Source of the DNA: Micrococcaceae bacterium
GTDB lineage: Bacteria; Actinomycetota; Actinomycetes; Actinomycetales; Micrococcaceae
Reading direction: 5' to 3'
Length of the DNA: 64,000 bases
NCBI GenBank assembly: GCA_025465475.1
Contig: JAODMR010000141.1
Span: 25,425-89,424, forward strand
Each line of letters opens with the position of its first letter. Position 1 is the first letter of the stretch. The notes under the pieces are model-generated. The model was not told the origin of the DNA. It made no database searches and saw only the letters and a list, made by a program, of their open reading frames with translations. Position numbers and translations under genes: made by a program. This document shows, one piece after another, positions 20,005-29,337 of the stretch.

Positions 20005-21684
20005 TCAGTAGCCCAGGACGACGTGCACGGTTTGCGGGGCGGCCGCGCCGCGGGAGATGTCGGTGACGGCAATCGCCGCCTTGTTCCGCACTGTCAGCAC
20101 CTGCGCCCCATAGACCGGGTCACCGGTCGCCGAGATCAGGAATCCCACTGTTCCCGGTCCACCGAGCTGCAGGGAGTCCACCACAACGCTTGTTCCGCCT
20201 GCCACGTCAACGCTCTGGCTGGGTCGAAGGGTGCCGTCGGACCCGACGGGTGTCAGCGTGACCTGCGCCCGGCCGTCGGGGGCCCCGAACGAGAGCTTTG
20301 AGTCGGCGGTCGGGGACAGGGTGAGCAACTGGGCATCGGCCAACCTGCCGGTCGCAGGAGCGACACCGAAGTCCACCGGGTCGCCGGCCTTGGTGCCGCG
20401 GATCACGCGCGCCGACGCGGTGAAGGGGGCGTCTGAGCGTACATCCACGGTGTAGGTCCCGGCGGGCAGGCCGGACAGGGACAATTCCGTGACCCCTCCG
20501 GCCTTGGCGGTGAAGACGCCGCCGTTGGGCAGGGCCTGCTGTCCGGCGGTGCCGAACACCTTGACCTGCATCACGGCGTCGGTTCCTCCGGGCACGGCCA
20601 CGGATACGGCGGGGACAGCGTCCGCGTAACCCGCCTGGGCGGCAAGCTCGGAAGCGACGGCGGGGTCACCGATTTCCACACCGCTGATCACCTGATGCTC
20701 CGCCGGCGCGGCCGCGGGTGACAGGATGTCGACCCCACCGGGGGTGAGGCCCCGTAGCACTGACTGCTGGACGGCCGCACCGACAGGCCCACCGATGCTC
20801 TTGAGCCGGACGGCCAGGTGCTCCTGGCCGGGTGCGAGCCCGGCCAGGACGATGGCACGGGACTCCCCGGCGGGCACGAGCAGGCCCCTGGCTCCGGGAG
20901 CCTGCACCTGTCCCTGGTCGCCAAAGAGGTCCAGGTTTACCGTGGCAGCGGCGGTGGAGTTGTTAACCAGGGTGAGGATGGAGGTGCGCCCCACGGTGGT
21001 GCTGGCGCCCATTAGCCAGAAGTCGTTGCCGGGGGTCAGGCAGTTCGCCGCAGCCAGGCCCCGTAGGTCCCCGTCGTCGGCGGTGAAGGTGCTGAGCCCG
21101 TTCACGGCAGCACGCTGACCGTTTCGGGGGTCAGCACTGAGGACCGACGGCGCGGCAACGTCCAGGCCCGGGAGGACAGCGGCTCTGCGCTGTGCTCCGA
21201 TGCCCGCCGCGTTCCCGGTGGAAGGGGCTGGCGTATCGGCCAGCGTTCCCAACGGCTGGCCGCTGCCGACTGCGGCGAGCCTGGCGCCGGGGAACACTCC
21301 GTCCCCGGAACTGAGCAGGAGTGCCGAGACCAGCGTTTTGGCGCTGCTGGACGCGGCGGAAAACTGTGGATCGGTTCCGGCGTCGGATCCCTCCAGCAAA
21401 CGTGCCGGACCGGAACAACTGGCGACGCTGGTTCCAGCGGGGACGGGGGTATTCCCGATGCTGGCGCCAGCTCCGGTCGCCGCGGAAACAGGCCACAGGG
21501 ACCCGCCCGCGACCACTGCGAGGGCAAGGGCCACTGTTCCGGCTCCTGCCAGGGCGGCCGCGGCGGCGCCGTGCCGCACGGCCTTGGTGCGCTTGATCGC
21601 GGTAGTCCGGTTTCGCCCCCGGTTGGCACGCTTTTTGGACAATGGCTGTTGGGACAATGGCTTCTTGGGCAATGGCTCAGCCAC
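20005..21684 (-). CDS. DUF5719 family exported protein
   Basis: A protein of about 559 residues. A Lys/Arg-rich N-terminus and one hydrophobic helix (about residues 40-65) precede a large beta-rich, Ala/Gly/Val-rich extracytoplasmic region, as in the actinobacterial DUF5719 family found next to the large GT2 protein. The start is the GTG at 21684, which overlaps the upstream gene's stop by eight bases (GTGGCTGA). AGAAGG lies about nine bases before it. The function is unknown; co-translation with the glycosyltransferase suggests a shared envelope role. Confidence 0.85.
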   Translation of the reverse strand: MAEPLPKKPLSQQPLSKKRANRGRNRTTAIKRTKAVRHGAAAAALAGAGTVALALAVVAGGSLWPVSAATGAGASIGNTPVPAGTSVASCSGPARLLEGSDAGTDPQFSAASSSAKTLVSALLLSSGDGVFPGARLAAVGSGQPLGTLADTPAPSTGNAAGIGAQRRAAVLPGLDVAAPSVLSADPRNGQRAAVNGLSTFTADDGDLRGLAAANCLTPGNDFWLMGASTTVGRTSILTLVNNSTAAATVNLDLFGDQGQVQAPGARGLLVPAGESRAIVLAGLAPGQEHLAVRLKSIGGPVGAAVQQSVLRGLTPGGVDILSPAAAPAEHQVISGVEIGDPAVASELAAQAGYADAVPAVSVAVPGGTDAVMQVKVFGTAGQQALPNGGVFTAKAGGVTELSLSGLPAGTYTVDVRSDAPFTASARVIRGTKAGDPVDFGVAPATGRLADAQLLTLSPTADSKLSFGAPDGRAQVTLTPVGSDGTLRPSQSVDVAGGTSVVVDSLQLGGPGTVGFLISATGDPVYGAQVLTVRNKAAIAVTDISRGAAAPQTVHVVLGY

Positions 21685-24600
21685 GGCTTCCCACCTTCTC
21701 CGGTTCCTGGACTCGCTCGGTGGCGGCGCTTCGGCTGACCCGTACACGGACCCGGCGGGCGGGCATTGGAATGGCGAGCAGCAGGGTCAGCAGCAGTACT
21801 ACGCCCTGCGCAATGTTCCACCACAGTGCTCCCGGCTGCTCGAACCGCACCTCCAGGTGTCCACCTGCTGCGGGTAGGGCAAACGACTGGTTCCAGTCGC
21901 CGTTCGTGTCGGGCTGCAGTTTCTGGCCGTCGAGCCAGGCACTCCACCGCTCGTCGGACCGCTCAGCAAGCACCAGCTGCCTGCCGTCCGGGCCGGCAGG
22001 CACCTCCGCTGCCACGTCGGTCCGGCCTGAGGCAACGCTGGCCAGCGTGCTCCCGTTGGCATCCACCACGCGGACCCGGGTCAGCAGGTCAGGAGCGCCG
22101 GCGGTGCTTCCTGGCGGGGTGACCCGCCAAAGCCAGCCAACGTTGGTCGGTCCCACCGTTGCCAGTCCAGGAACGGCTTCAATTTGGCTGGCCAGCAATT
22201 CGGCGGCCGTATCGCCCTGCTGCAGCACGATGAAGGCGACGCCGAGCTGGGCCAGTTCGGGCCGGGGATCGACCCCTGATCCGGTGGTGACTGTTGCCAC
22301 CGCCGTGCGTAACGCACTCGTGGCCGGGTCGTCACCAGCGATACTTTCCGAGCCAGGGGTCCCGGTGACGGCCTGGGTCGAGGCGATGGCGGACAGAGCA
22401 TCCATGGCGGTGCCGCTTCCCCTCATCAGGGCGGCGCTGAAGGAACCGTCAGGGTTGACGTGGATGACCAGGGTGCGGCTGCGCTCAGGTCCTTCGCCCC
22501 GGTCAGCGGCCGTAGCGGGAACGGTGACCGGGGAGGCTGGCCCGATCAGAATGTCGGTACCGTACGCGGACCCGTTCCCGGGCTGCGCCTGGGAAGCGGA
22601 CTGTTCCGTTGTTCCGGCGGAGGTGAAGCCACTTCTGGCAGGGGCCGCCGTGTTGTGCGCAATGCCCTGGGCCACCCAGAGGCTCAGGCTGACCGCCGGG
22701 GTGAGGGCCAACAGGACCGAGAGGAGGACCGCGGTGCTGCGCAGCACCGCGGGCCGCGCGCCCGGGGCGTGCCACGCCCTGCTGCACACGGCATCAAGTC
22801 CCAGGACGGCCGGTGCGAGCAGGGCAAAGGCCGTCACGGATACGGCCGGACCGGTGAAGGGCGGGACGATGCTGTCCCCGCCGAGGGCGACGCCGAACCG
22901 GGCGGCGGCGTAACCAGTGACGAGCCCGAGGACCGCTGTCAGCCAGAGACCGCGAACCAGTCGTCCACTGCGCACGGGAAGGAACAGGGCAGCCACGGCG
23001 AGCAGCAGGATCGGCACACCGACGGCCAGCATGGCCAGCAGCGACCACGGCGCGTCGGAGCCCAGGGCAGGCAACCCGGCGATGCCGGTGCTGATGTGCA
23101 CCGGCTGGCCCAGCAGTTGCTGCCAGAGCGGAGCGGGCTGGTAGGCCAACGGAACCCCGGGATCGGCGAGCAGTGCACGGGGACGGTCAAGAGTGGAGAT
23201 GAGGAAGGGAACAAAGAGTACGACGCTGGGCAATAGGGCCCACCAGAGGGTACGGCCGCGGCGGCCCAGCCGGAGCATGGCAAGGCCGACCACCAGGATC
23301 GCGGGCAGCAACAGCACCGGCGCTGCGGCGGTCACCACGGCCAGGCCCAGTCCTGCCGCGGCCGCCGCCGTCCACGAGGGCGTGCCCTGCGTGCCGGGAC
23401 GCGGGGCCTGGCCGGCGACGGGTAGGACTGTCCCCGGCAGGGGCAGCCGGGAAGCAGCCGATCCCGAAGCGCGCAGCAGCCCGAGGGCAACCCAGGGCAA
23501 AACGAGGTGCGCCAGCAGGGCGCCGAGCCGGCCTTGCGCCAGGGCGATCTGCAGGGCGGGCGCGGCAGCCCAGGCCAAGGCGGCCAGGAACCGGGGCCAG
23601 CGCAGGGTCGTCAGGGCGCCGGCAGCGAACCAGGCTCCCAGCCCGGCCAGGGGCAGGGAGAGGATCAGCAGCCATGACACGGCTGCACTGCCGTTGCCCC
23701 AGCCTAGGGCGGCCAACAGCCAGAGGACGTAGGCAAAGGGGTCGCCGTGGCCGGGCAGCCCTGCGCCTAGGCTGATCCACCAGGCCGACGCGTTGTTCCA
23801 GATGGCGGAGAGGCTGCCGGACAGGGGCAGCAGCGCACCACCGGTGACGGCGGCGGCACCGATCAGCTGATGCAACGTCACCAGTGCGGCGGCGAGCAGC
23901 AGGACCGTCGCCACCGTTGCCCCGGTGCCGGACCACATGCGGTTTGCGGTTGCCAGGGCCACAAAGTCGTTGCGGAAATCCCCGCTGGGTTCTGCGGCGC
24001 CCTCTTCCGGGACGGGTTGCGGATTCGGCTCGGTGTCGGAGGTCAGGGATTGGGTCCAGGTACGGCGGTGTGCCCAGACCTCACGGCGCGGTGTTTGCAG
24101 GGTCCGCACCACGGACGGTGGGAGGGTGCGGGTGCGCTCGGCTTCGGCCCGGCCGTGAGCGACCTTTACGGGGTGCAGCACGGCCGACCAGCTGGCCAGG
24201 AACTGGCCCGCGCCACCACCAGGATCCTTGAACAGCAGGCCTGTCATCAATCGGGACACGCCGCCCAAAACGGCACCAACCGCCAGCAGGGGGACCTTCC
24301 ACAACGCCGCGTGCTTGAGGCGCAGATAAATTTCCGCACGCCGGCCGGCGCGCCGGGTGGACAGACCATCCGGTCGCGCGACGACATGGAACATGCGTGC
24401 CGTGGGCACCACTACCACCCGGTTACCCGCCAGGCGGTTGCGCCAGCAGAAGTCGAGGTCGTCGCCGATCCCGGGCAAGGCAGGATCGAAACCGTGCAGG
24501 GCGTCCCACACGTCCCGGCGAACAAGCATGCCGGCGGAATTCACGGCGAACACGTCGCTGCGGCCGTCGTACTGGCCCTGGTCCTGCTCGTCGAAGTCGA

Positions 24601-25027
24601 TGCGGGTGACGCGTTCAGCCCAACGGCTGGTGGACAGGCCCACGTCGAGCAGCTTGCGGGGCTCGTCCCAGTCCAGTTGCTTGCACCCGGCGACGCTGAC
24701 GGAGGGCGCGCGTTCCACGGCCTGCAGCAGTTCGGCCAAGGCGTCGGGGGCGGGCGCGGCATCGTCGTGCAGCAGCCAGAGCCACTCCCCCAGGGCCGGA
24801 TCTGCATCCGGGTTTCGGGAACCGGTGGCCGTTGCGACGGCGGCTCCGAAACCAATGCGGTGACCGCTGGCACGGACATTGGCCTTGCCCAGATACCGCT
24901 GCAGCACGTCGTAGGAGTCGTCGCTGGAGGCGACGTCAATGCCGAGCACGACGTCGGCCGGGCGGGTCTGGTTTGCGAGCGCGGCAAGGGTACGGGGAAG
25001 ATAGCGGCCGCCGTTGTGGGCGACCAC
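21677..25027 (-). CDS. Giant family 2 glycosyltransferase with multi-helix membrane domain
   Basis: A protein of about 1,116 residues. The N-terminal GT-A glycosyltransferase domain (residues 1-260) has DVASSDDSYDVL, HDDAAPAPDALAELL and PGIGDDLDFCWRNRLAG. A dozen or more transmembrane helices and an exported C-terminal beta-rich part follow, with a final helix before a basic tail. It probably transfers a sugar to an envelope polymer; donor and acceptor are unknown. The GTG at 25027 is the first canonical start but cuts off the first strand of the fold. In-frame codons upstream supply VTVTAVVVAHNGG back to an ATT at 25057 that overlaps the whiB stop. Confidence 0.88.
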   Translation of the reverse strand: MVAHNGGRYLPRTLAALANQTRPADVVLGIDVASSDDSYDVLQRYLGKANVRASGHRIGFGAAVATATGSRNPDADPALGEWLWLLHDDAAPAPDALAELLQAVERAPSVSVAGCKQLDWDEPRKLLDVGLSTSRWAERVTRIDFDEQDQGQYDGRSDVFAVNSAGMLVRRDVWDALHGFDPALPGIGDDLDFCWRNRLAGNRVVVVPTARMFHVVARPDGLSTRRAGRRAEIYLRLKHAALWKVPLLAVGAVLGGVSRLMTGLLFKDPGGGAGQFLASWSAVLHPVKVAHGRAEAERTRTLPPSVVRTLQTPRREVWAHRRTWTQSLTSDTEPNPQPVPEEGAAEPSGDFRNDFVALATANRMWSGTGATVATVLLLAAALVTLHQLIGAAAVTGGALLPLSGSLSAIWNNASAWWISLGAGLPGHGDPFAYVLWLLAALGWGNGSAAVSWLLILSLPLAGLGAWFAAGALTTLRWPRFLAALAWAAAPALQIALAQGRLGALLAHLVLPWVALGLLRASGSAASRLPLPGTVLPVAGQAPRPGTQGTPSWTAAAAAGLGLAVVTAAAPVLLLPAILVVGLAMLRLGRRGRTLWWALLPSVVLFVPFLISTLDRPRALLADPGVPLAYQPAPLWQQLLGQPVHISTGIAGLPALGSDAPWSLLAMLAVGVPILLLAVAALFLPVRSGRLVRGLWLTAVLGLVTGYAAARFGVALGGDSIVPPFTGPAVSVTAFALLAPAVLGLDAVCSRAWHAPGARPAVLRSTAVLLSVLLALTPAVSLSLWVAQGIAHNTAAPARSGFTSAGTTEQSASQAQPGNGSAYGTDILIGPASPVTVPATAADRGEGPERSRTLVIHVNPDGSFSAALMRGSGTAMDALSAIASTQAVTGTPGSESIAGDDPATSALRTAVATVTTGSGVDPRPELAQLGVAFIVLQQGDTAAELLASQIEAVPGLATVGPTNVGWLWRVTPPGSTAGAPDLLTRVRVVDANGSTLASVASGRTDVAAEVPAGPDGRQLVLAERSDERWSAWLDGQKLQPDTNGDWNQSFALPAAGGHLEVRFEQPGALWWNIAQGVVLLLTLLLAIPMPARRVRVRVSRSAATERVQEPEKVGSRG

Positions 25028-25056
25028 AACGGCGGTGACTGTTACTGCATCAGGAA

Positions 25057-25647
25057 TTAGACTGCCCGCTTCCGCAACCGGCGGCGCTCCCGCTCCGACA
25101 GGCCGCCCCAGATACCAAACCGCTCATCGTTGGACAGGGCGTACTCCAGGCACTGGGCTCGGACGTTGCAGGCACCACAGACCTTCTTGGCGTCACGCGT
25201 GGAACCGCCCTTTTCCGGGAAAAAGGCCTCGGGGTCCGTTTGCGCGCACAGCGCATCGGTCTGCCAGCCGAGTTCACCTTCGTCGCTGAAGTCATCGGCG
25301 AAGGTGGTCAGGCCGATCCAGATCGGCTGGGCGAGTTCGCGGCTGGGTGGCACGATCTGCTCCAGCGGCAGGTCCTCGAGGTCGTCGTCCGCCTCCCCGC
25401 TCTCCAGTGCCTCGTGGGCGGCCAGGAAAGCTGTGGCCTGGTCCTCCACGGACTGCTGGGTAGAGCGGTTATACGCTTCAGCTGCCTGCGGGTCGGCGGG
25501 ATCGACATACCAGTCGCTGGGCACGCCGCGCGAGCGAAAGTGCGCCGACGCCTGTGCCTGCAGGGGGTCGATCGGTTCCAAAGCCGTTGCGGAGCCATCC
25601 ATCGGCATCCCCGCCGACGATCGTGCGTTCGTCTCTGCTGATGCCAT
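25057..25647 (-). CDS. WhiB family iron-sulfur transcriptional regulator (WhiB2-like)
   Basis: A 196-residue Wbl protein. The four cluster-binding cysteines are Cys134, Cys157, Cys160 and Cys166 (CGAC and RAQC region). GIWGG is at 178-182, followed by a basic tail that binds DNA. Wbl proteins carry a 4Fe-4S cluster and regulate with sigma factor. The ATG at 25647 has GGAAGGA six bases upstream. About 125 acidic, low-complexity residues precede the core, much longer than the typical 80-130-residue whole protein. It is followed directly by the giant glycosyltransferase gene. Confidence 0.92.
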   Translation of the reverse strand: MASAETNARSSAGMPMDGSATALEPIDPLQAQASAHFRSRGVPSDWYVDPADPQAAEAYNRSTQQSVEDQATAFLAAHEALESGEADDDLEDLPLEQIVPPSRELAQPIWIGLTTFADDFSDEGELGWQTDALCAQTDPEAFFPEKGGSTRDAKKVCGACNVRAQCLEYALSNDERFGIWGGLSERERRRLRKRAV

Positions 25648-25756
25648 GATGGTCCTTCCAAAAATTGCTGTGCGCCTGCCGGGCGTTATCGCCACCGTGC
25701 CGCCAACCTGCCCTGCGGGCACCTGAGCGGCCCGGGGAGATCGTTTCGTGGCTCTA

Positions 25757-25786
25757 ATTACACTCGTGTAATACGGGTCTAGTCAA
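25757..25786 (-). promoter_or_regulatory. whiB promoter with overlapping palindrome
   Basis: On the minus strand a TTGACT -35 (25786-25781) and a TGTAAT -10 (25762-25757) are 18 bp apart. A perfect inverted repeat, ATTACAC-TC-GTGTAAT at 25757-25772, covers the -10 and part of the spacer, an operator-like position. Transcription would start near 25750, about 100 bp before the whiB ATG. Confidence 0.6.
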
Positions 25787-25898
25787 GTGGGCGGAAATCC
25801 TATCCACAACTTTCGCCAGCCGGCGTCAACGCCACGCCCGGGATTGTCGCTTTGCTTTTTCGGCGTGGCGCGCTCCGGCGCAGTGGCAGGATGACGGT

Positions 25899-26627
25899 AT
25901 GCCCCAACCCCTTGCTGAATTGCTGAAGCTGCTTCGTTCCCAGGACTCGTCCTCGCCCCGGCTGACCTGGTACGGTCCGGACGGCGAACGCGTTGAACTG
26001 TCTGGCCGGGTGCTGGATAACTGGGTCGCCAAGACCTCCAACTTCCTGGTCGACGAGCTGGACGCCGAACCGGGCACGCGGCTGCTGCTGGACCTGCCAG
26101 CGCACTGGCGTTCGTTCAGCATCGCCCTGGCCGCGTGGCAGGTCGGGTGCACGGTGACTTTCCCGGCGGAAGTGGCCTCGGCGGGCGCCCCGGGCGCCAG
26201 CCCCGCCGGACCGCACATCACCCTGACGTCGCGGCCGGAGCAAGCGGAAGGCAGCGGAACCGTCGTGGCCGTAGCCCTTCCCGCGCTGGCGATGCGCTGG
26301 CCCGCCCAGCTTCCGGCCGGTGCCCTGGATTATGCTGCGGAGGTCCGTGCCCACGGCGATGCCTTCGTGCCCATGACTGAGGTGCCCGCCTCCACCGCCG
26401 CCATTCTCCGTGCCGACGGCACGGTCATTGCCTTTGCCGACCTGCTGTCTGCGTTCGCCGCCCCCACGGAGGCCGGGAAGCGCGTGCTGGTTCCGGCCGG
26501 GAACCTGGCGGAGAGCCTCTCGGCGGCCTTGGGTGTCTGGCAGCAGGCGGGCTCGGTGGTACTGGTCCACCCCGACATACCGGTGACCGACCATTTGGTA
26601 TCCATGGAGCAGATCACCGGCCCATAG
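25899..26627 (+). CDS. TIGR03089 family protein
   Basis: A 242-residue actinobacterial protein of the TIGR03089 family. It resembles the N-terminal part of AMP-dependent acyl-CoA synthetases (LTWYGPDGERVELSG, ALAAWQVGCTV, EVPASTAAILRADGTVIAF) but has no adenylation P-loop. Its role is unknown. The ATG at 25899 is the chosen start. It usually lies near LCP, GtrA and purine genes in this group, as here. Confidence 0.85.
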   Translation: MPQPLAELLKLLRSQDSSSPRLTWYGPDGERVELSGRVLDNWVAKTSNFLVDELDAEPGTRLLLDLPAHWRSFSIALAAWQVGCTVTFPAEVASAGAPGASPAGPHITLTSRPEQAEGSGTVVAVALPALAMRWPAQLPAGALDYAAEVRAHGDAFVPMTEVPASTAAILRADGTVIAFADLLSAFAAPTEAGKRVLVPAGNLAESLSAALGVWQQAGSVVLVHPDIPVTDHLVSMEQITGP

Positions 26628-26665
26628 GTGCCGTGCTTCAGTGGTGCTGCAGCACGGCGTCCAGC

Positions 26666-26731
26666 GGTGCGTCACCGCTCGTGTGGCGGTGCGTCACCGC
26701 TCGTGTGGCGGTGCGTCAGCGCTCGTGTGGC
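26666..26731. repeat. Three tandem copies of a 22-bp unit
   Basis: The unit GGTGCGTCACCGCTCGTGTG plus GC occurs three times head to tail (26666, 26688, 26710). The third copy has G for C at one position. That change lies next to the gtrA stop, so the end of the gtrA frame falls inside the array. Confidence 0.9.
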
Positions 26732-27282
26732 GGACGCACGGTTGACCCCGGTTCGGCTGAGTGATGACCGGTATGCGCCGCCTGCACGACCGGAAGCCCG
26801 CCCGTGAACAATTCCCGGTCGTGCGCGAACGCCGGCTCGGCGTCGAGTTCGGCAGTGAAGACCCAGAACCGGTAAGCGACGAACCGCACCAGGGTGGCCA
26901 CGACGATGCCCACCATGCCTGCGAGGAAGAGCGTGGGCTTGTCGGTGATGCCAAGCCAGTACTTGGCGGCCGCGGTGAAGCCGGTGGAGATGCCGATGCC
27001 GATCCCGTTGATCAGGATGAACAGCAGGAATTCCCGCAGGATGTTCGGTTGGCGACGGTGCCGGAAGGTCCAGAACCGATTCGCGACCCAGGAAAAGACA
27101 GTGGCGATGGATGCGCCGACAAAGCGGGCCTTGGCCTCGCTGTCGGTCATCGGTCCATGCATCAGGAACCAGGTGCTGCCGTTGTCGATGATGAAAGCCA
27201 CGCCACCAACGACGCCGAACTTGGCCAGTTCGCGCCACAGAAGGCCGACCAGTGCCTTAATTCGTTCAATGAGTGACTGCAA
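26716..27282 (-). CDS. GtrA-like membrane protein
   Basis: A 188-residue membrane protein of the GtrA family, small four-helix proteins that help move polyprenyl-linked sugars across the membrane. Signatures are LAKFGVVGGVAFIIDNGS, ANRFWTFRHRRQP, LFILINGIGIGIS and VRFVAYRFWVF. The TTG at 27282 is chosen because GGAGG lies six bases upstream; the frame stays open to 27363. The C-terminus runs into the 22-bp tandem repeat. It is divergent from purK. Confidence 0.9.
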   Translation of the reverse strand: MQSLIERIKALVGLLWRELAKFGVVGGVAFIIDNGSTWFLMHGPMTDSEAKARFVGASIATVFSWVANRFWTFRHRRQPNILREFLLFILINGIGIGISTGFTAAAKYWLGITDKPTLFLAGMVGIVVATLVRFVAYRFWVFTAELDAEPAFAHDRELFTGGLPVVQAAHTGHHSAEPGSTVRPPHER

Positions 27283-27499
27283 CGGGTTCCTCCACCTGCC
27301 GAGCTGACGTACCGGCAGCCGCCGCCCCTGCCGGCCTGCCAATCCGCCTGCCGGTACGGGCAACAGCGGATGGCCGCATGAGCGGCCAACTGTTGATTCT
27401 ACGGGACGTGCCTGAATGCGGGCAGAAAAGTCGCTGGCAAGACGCCGCTCAGCGGGAAGCCGCCACGGCGCAGCGTAGGGGTTCGGTACGCTGGATCCT

Positions 27500-28753
27500 G
27501 TGACTTTCCCTGTGATAGGCGTCGTTGGTGGCGGCCAGCTGGCCCGGATGATGGCGCCGGCCGCCGTCGCCCTAGGTTTCGAGCTTCGTGTCCTGGCCGA
27601 AGGGCAGGACGTTTCGGCGGTTTCCGCCGTTGCCCACGCACCGGTAGGAAATTACCGTGACCTTGACACGCTGCGCCGGTTCGCGGACGGGGTGGATGTG
27701 CTGACCTTCGACCATGAACATGTGCCGACGGAGCATCTGGCTGCCCTCATTGCGGAGGGCGTCAACGTCCAGCCTCGCCCGGACGCGCTGGTGCATGCGC
27801 AGGACAAGCTGGTCATGCGGGAGGCGATCGAACGGCTGGGGCTTCCCAATCCGCGGTGGGCAGCGGCGGCCGATGTGGCCGACGTGATTTCATTCGGGAA
27901 CGACCATGGCTGGCCCGTGGTGCTGAAGATGCCCCGCGGTGGCTACGACGGCAAGGGCGTCCGCGTCCTGGCGGACGCTGCCGCAGCTCAGGATTCAGCG
28001 GATTGGTTTGAGGCCATGTCGCCGCTGCTCGTGGAAGCCAAAGTGGAGTTCAGCCGGGAATTGTCGGCACTGGTGGCGCGTACGCCCAGCGGGGCCGCCA
28101 AGGCGTGGCCAGTGGTCGAGTCCCTGCAGGTTGCCGGCGTGTGCGACGAGGTCCTGGCTCCGGCCCCGGACATTGCCGTGGAAGTGGCGGCAGCCGCCGA
28201 GGACGCAGCCCTGCTGATCGCCGAGCAGTTGGGGGTTACCGGCGTCATGGCCGCCGAGTTGTTCGAAACGCCCGGCACGGGCCCGGGGTTCCTGATCAAC
28301 GAACTCGCGATGCGTCCGCACAACACCGGACACTGGACCATGGACGGTGCCGTCACGGGCCAGTTCGAACAGCACCTGCGGGCCGTACTCGACCTGCCGT
28401 TGGGCGCCACCGACGCCCTGGCCGCCGTCGTCGTCATGAAAAATTTCCTGGGCGGCGCGAACGAGGACATTTTTAGCGCTTACCCGGCCGCGCTGGCGGC
28501 CGAACCGTCCGTTAAGGTGCACAGTTACGGCAAGGCGGTGCGGCCCGGCCGGAAAATCGGCCACGTCAATGCCCTCTCGTTTCCCGGTGACGATGTCGCC
28601 ACGGTGCGCCGGCGTGCGGAGACTGTCGCCGCAATGCTCCGCGACGGCGCGCCTTCTCCGGCCACCCCGTCCGCTCCGTCGGCCGTTTCAGCCTCTCCCG
28701 CAGCGACAGCCCCTCCCGCAGGGACCGCCTCCCCCGAAAGCGAGCCCGTATGA
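27500..28753 (+). CDS. purK: 5-(carboxyamino)imidazole ribonucleotide synthase
   Basis: A 417-residue ATP-grasp enzyme that converts AIR, ATP and bicarbonate to N5-CAIR in purine synthesis. Visible signatures are [43 protein letters not shown] and [14 protein letters not shown]. About 40 Ala/Pro/Ser-rich residues at the C-terminus are extra. The stop overlaps the purE start by ATGA, so the two enzymes of this two-step reaction are translated together. Confidence 0.96.
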   Translation: MTFPVIGVVGGGQLARMMAPAAVALGFELRVLAEGQDVSAVSAVAHAPVGNYRDLDTLRRFADGVDVLTFDHEHVPTEHLAALIAEGVNVQPRPDALVHAQDKLVMREAIERLGLPNPRWAAAADVADVISFGNDHGWPVVLKMPRGGYDGKGVRVLADAAAAQDSADWFEAMSPLLVEAKVEFSRELSALVARTPSGAAKAWPVVESLQVAGVCDEVLAPAPDIAVEVAAAAEDAALLIAEQLGVTGVMAAELFETPGTGPGFLINELAMRPHNTGHWTMDGAVTGQFEQHLRAVLDLPLGATDALAAVVVMKNFLGGANEDIFSAYPAALAAEPSVKVHSYGKAVRPGRKIGHVNALSFPGDDVATVRRRAETVAAMLRDGAPSPATPSAPSAVSASPAATAPPAGTASPESEPV

Positions 28754-29331
28754 GCCAGCACACCGTTTCGCCAGCGCCGGGCCCGGCCGTCGGCATTGTG
28801 ATGGGTTCGGATTCGGACTGGCCGGTCATGAGCGCGGCAGCCCAGGCCCTGACCGAGTTCGGCATTTCCTTTGAGGTCGACGTCGTCTCAGCCCATCGCA
28901 TGCCGGAGGAAATGATGTCCTACGGCAGGAATGCACAGGCCCGGGGCCTGCGCGTCGTCATCGCGGGGGCCGGCGGTGCCGCGCACCTGCCAGGCATGCT
29001 GGCGAGCGTCACCACGCTGCCCGTCGTCGGCGTGCCCGTGCCGTTGAAAACCCTCGACGGCATGGACTCCCTGCTGTCGATCGTCCAGATGCCCGCGGGC
29101 GTGCCCGTGGCGACGGTCTCCATCGGTGGTGCCCGCAACGCCGGCCTGCTGGCCGTGCGCATCCTCGCTGCGGGAACCGATGCCCTGGCCCGGCGGTTGC
29201 AGGACGGCCTGGCGGACTTCGCCAGTGACCTGAACGCCGCTGCCAGCGCCAAGGGTGCGGCGCTGCGCGCAAAGGTCCAGGAGGACTTTCCCGACGCCAG
29301 CCAGCAACCCCCCGCCGAAACGGATGGATAG
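28750..29331 (+). CDS. purE: N5-carboxyaminoimidazole ribonucleotide mutase
   Basis: A 193-residue class I PurE that moves the carboxyl of N5-CAIR to give [13 protein letters not shown] is the phosphate-binding loop, followed by [25 protein letters not shown] and [21 protein letters not shown]. The length is typical apart from a short C-terminal extension. It is translationally coupled to purK. Confidence 0.96.
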   Translation: MSQHTVSPAPGPAVGIVMGSDSDWPVMSAAAQALTEFGISFEVDVVSAHRMPEEMMSYGRNAQARGLRVVIAGAGGAAHLPGMLASVTTLPVVGVPVPLKTLDGMDSLLSIVQMPAGVPVATVSIGGARNAGLLAVRILAAGTDALARRLQDGLADFASDLNAAASAKGAALRAKVQEDFPDASQQPPAETDG

Positions 29332-29337
29332 CGTTTC

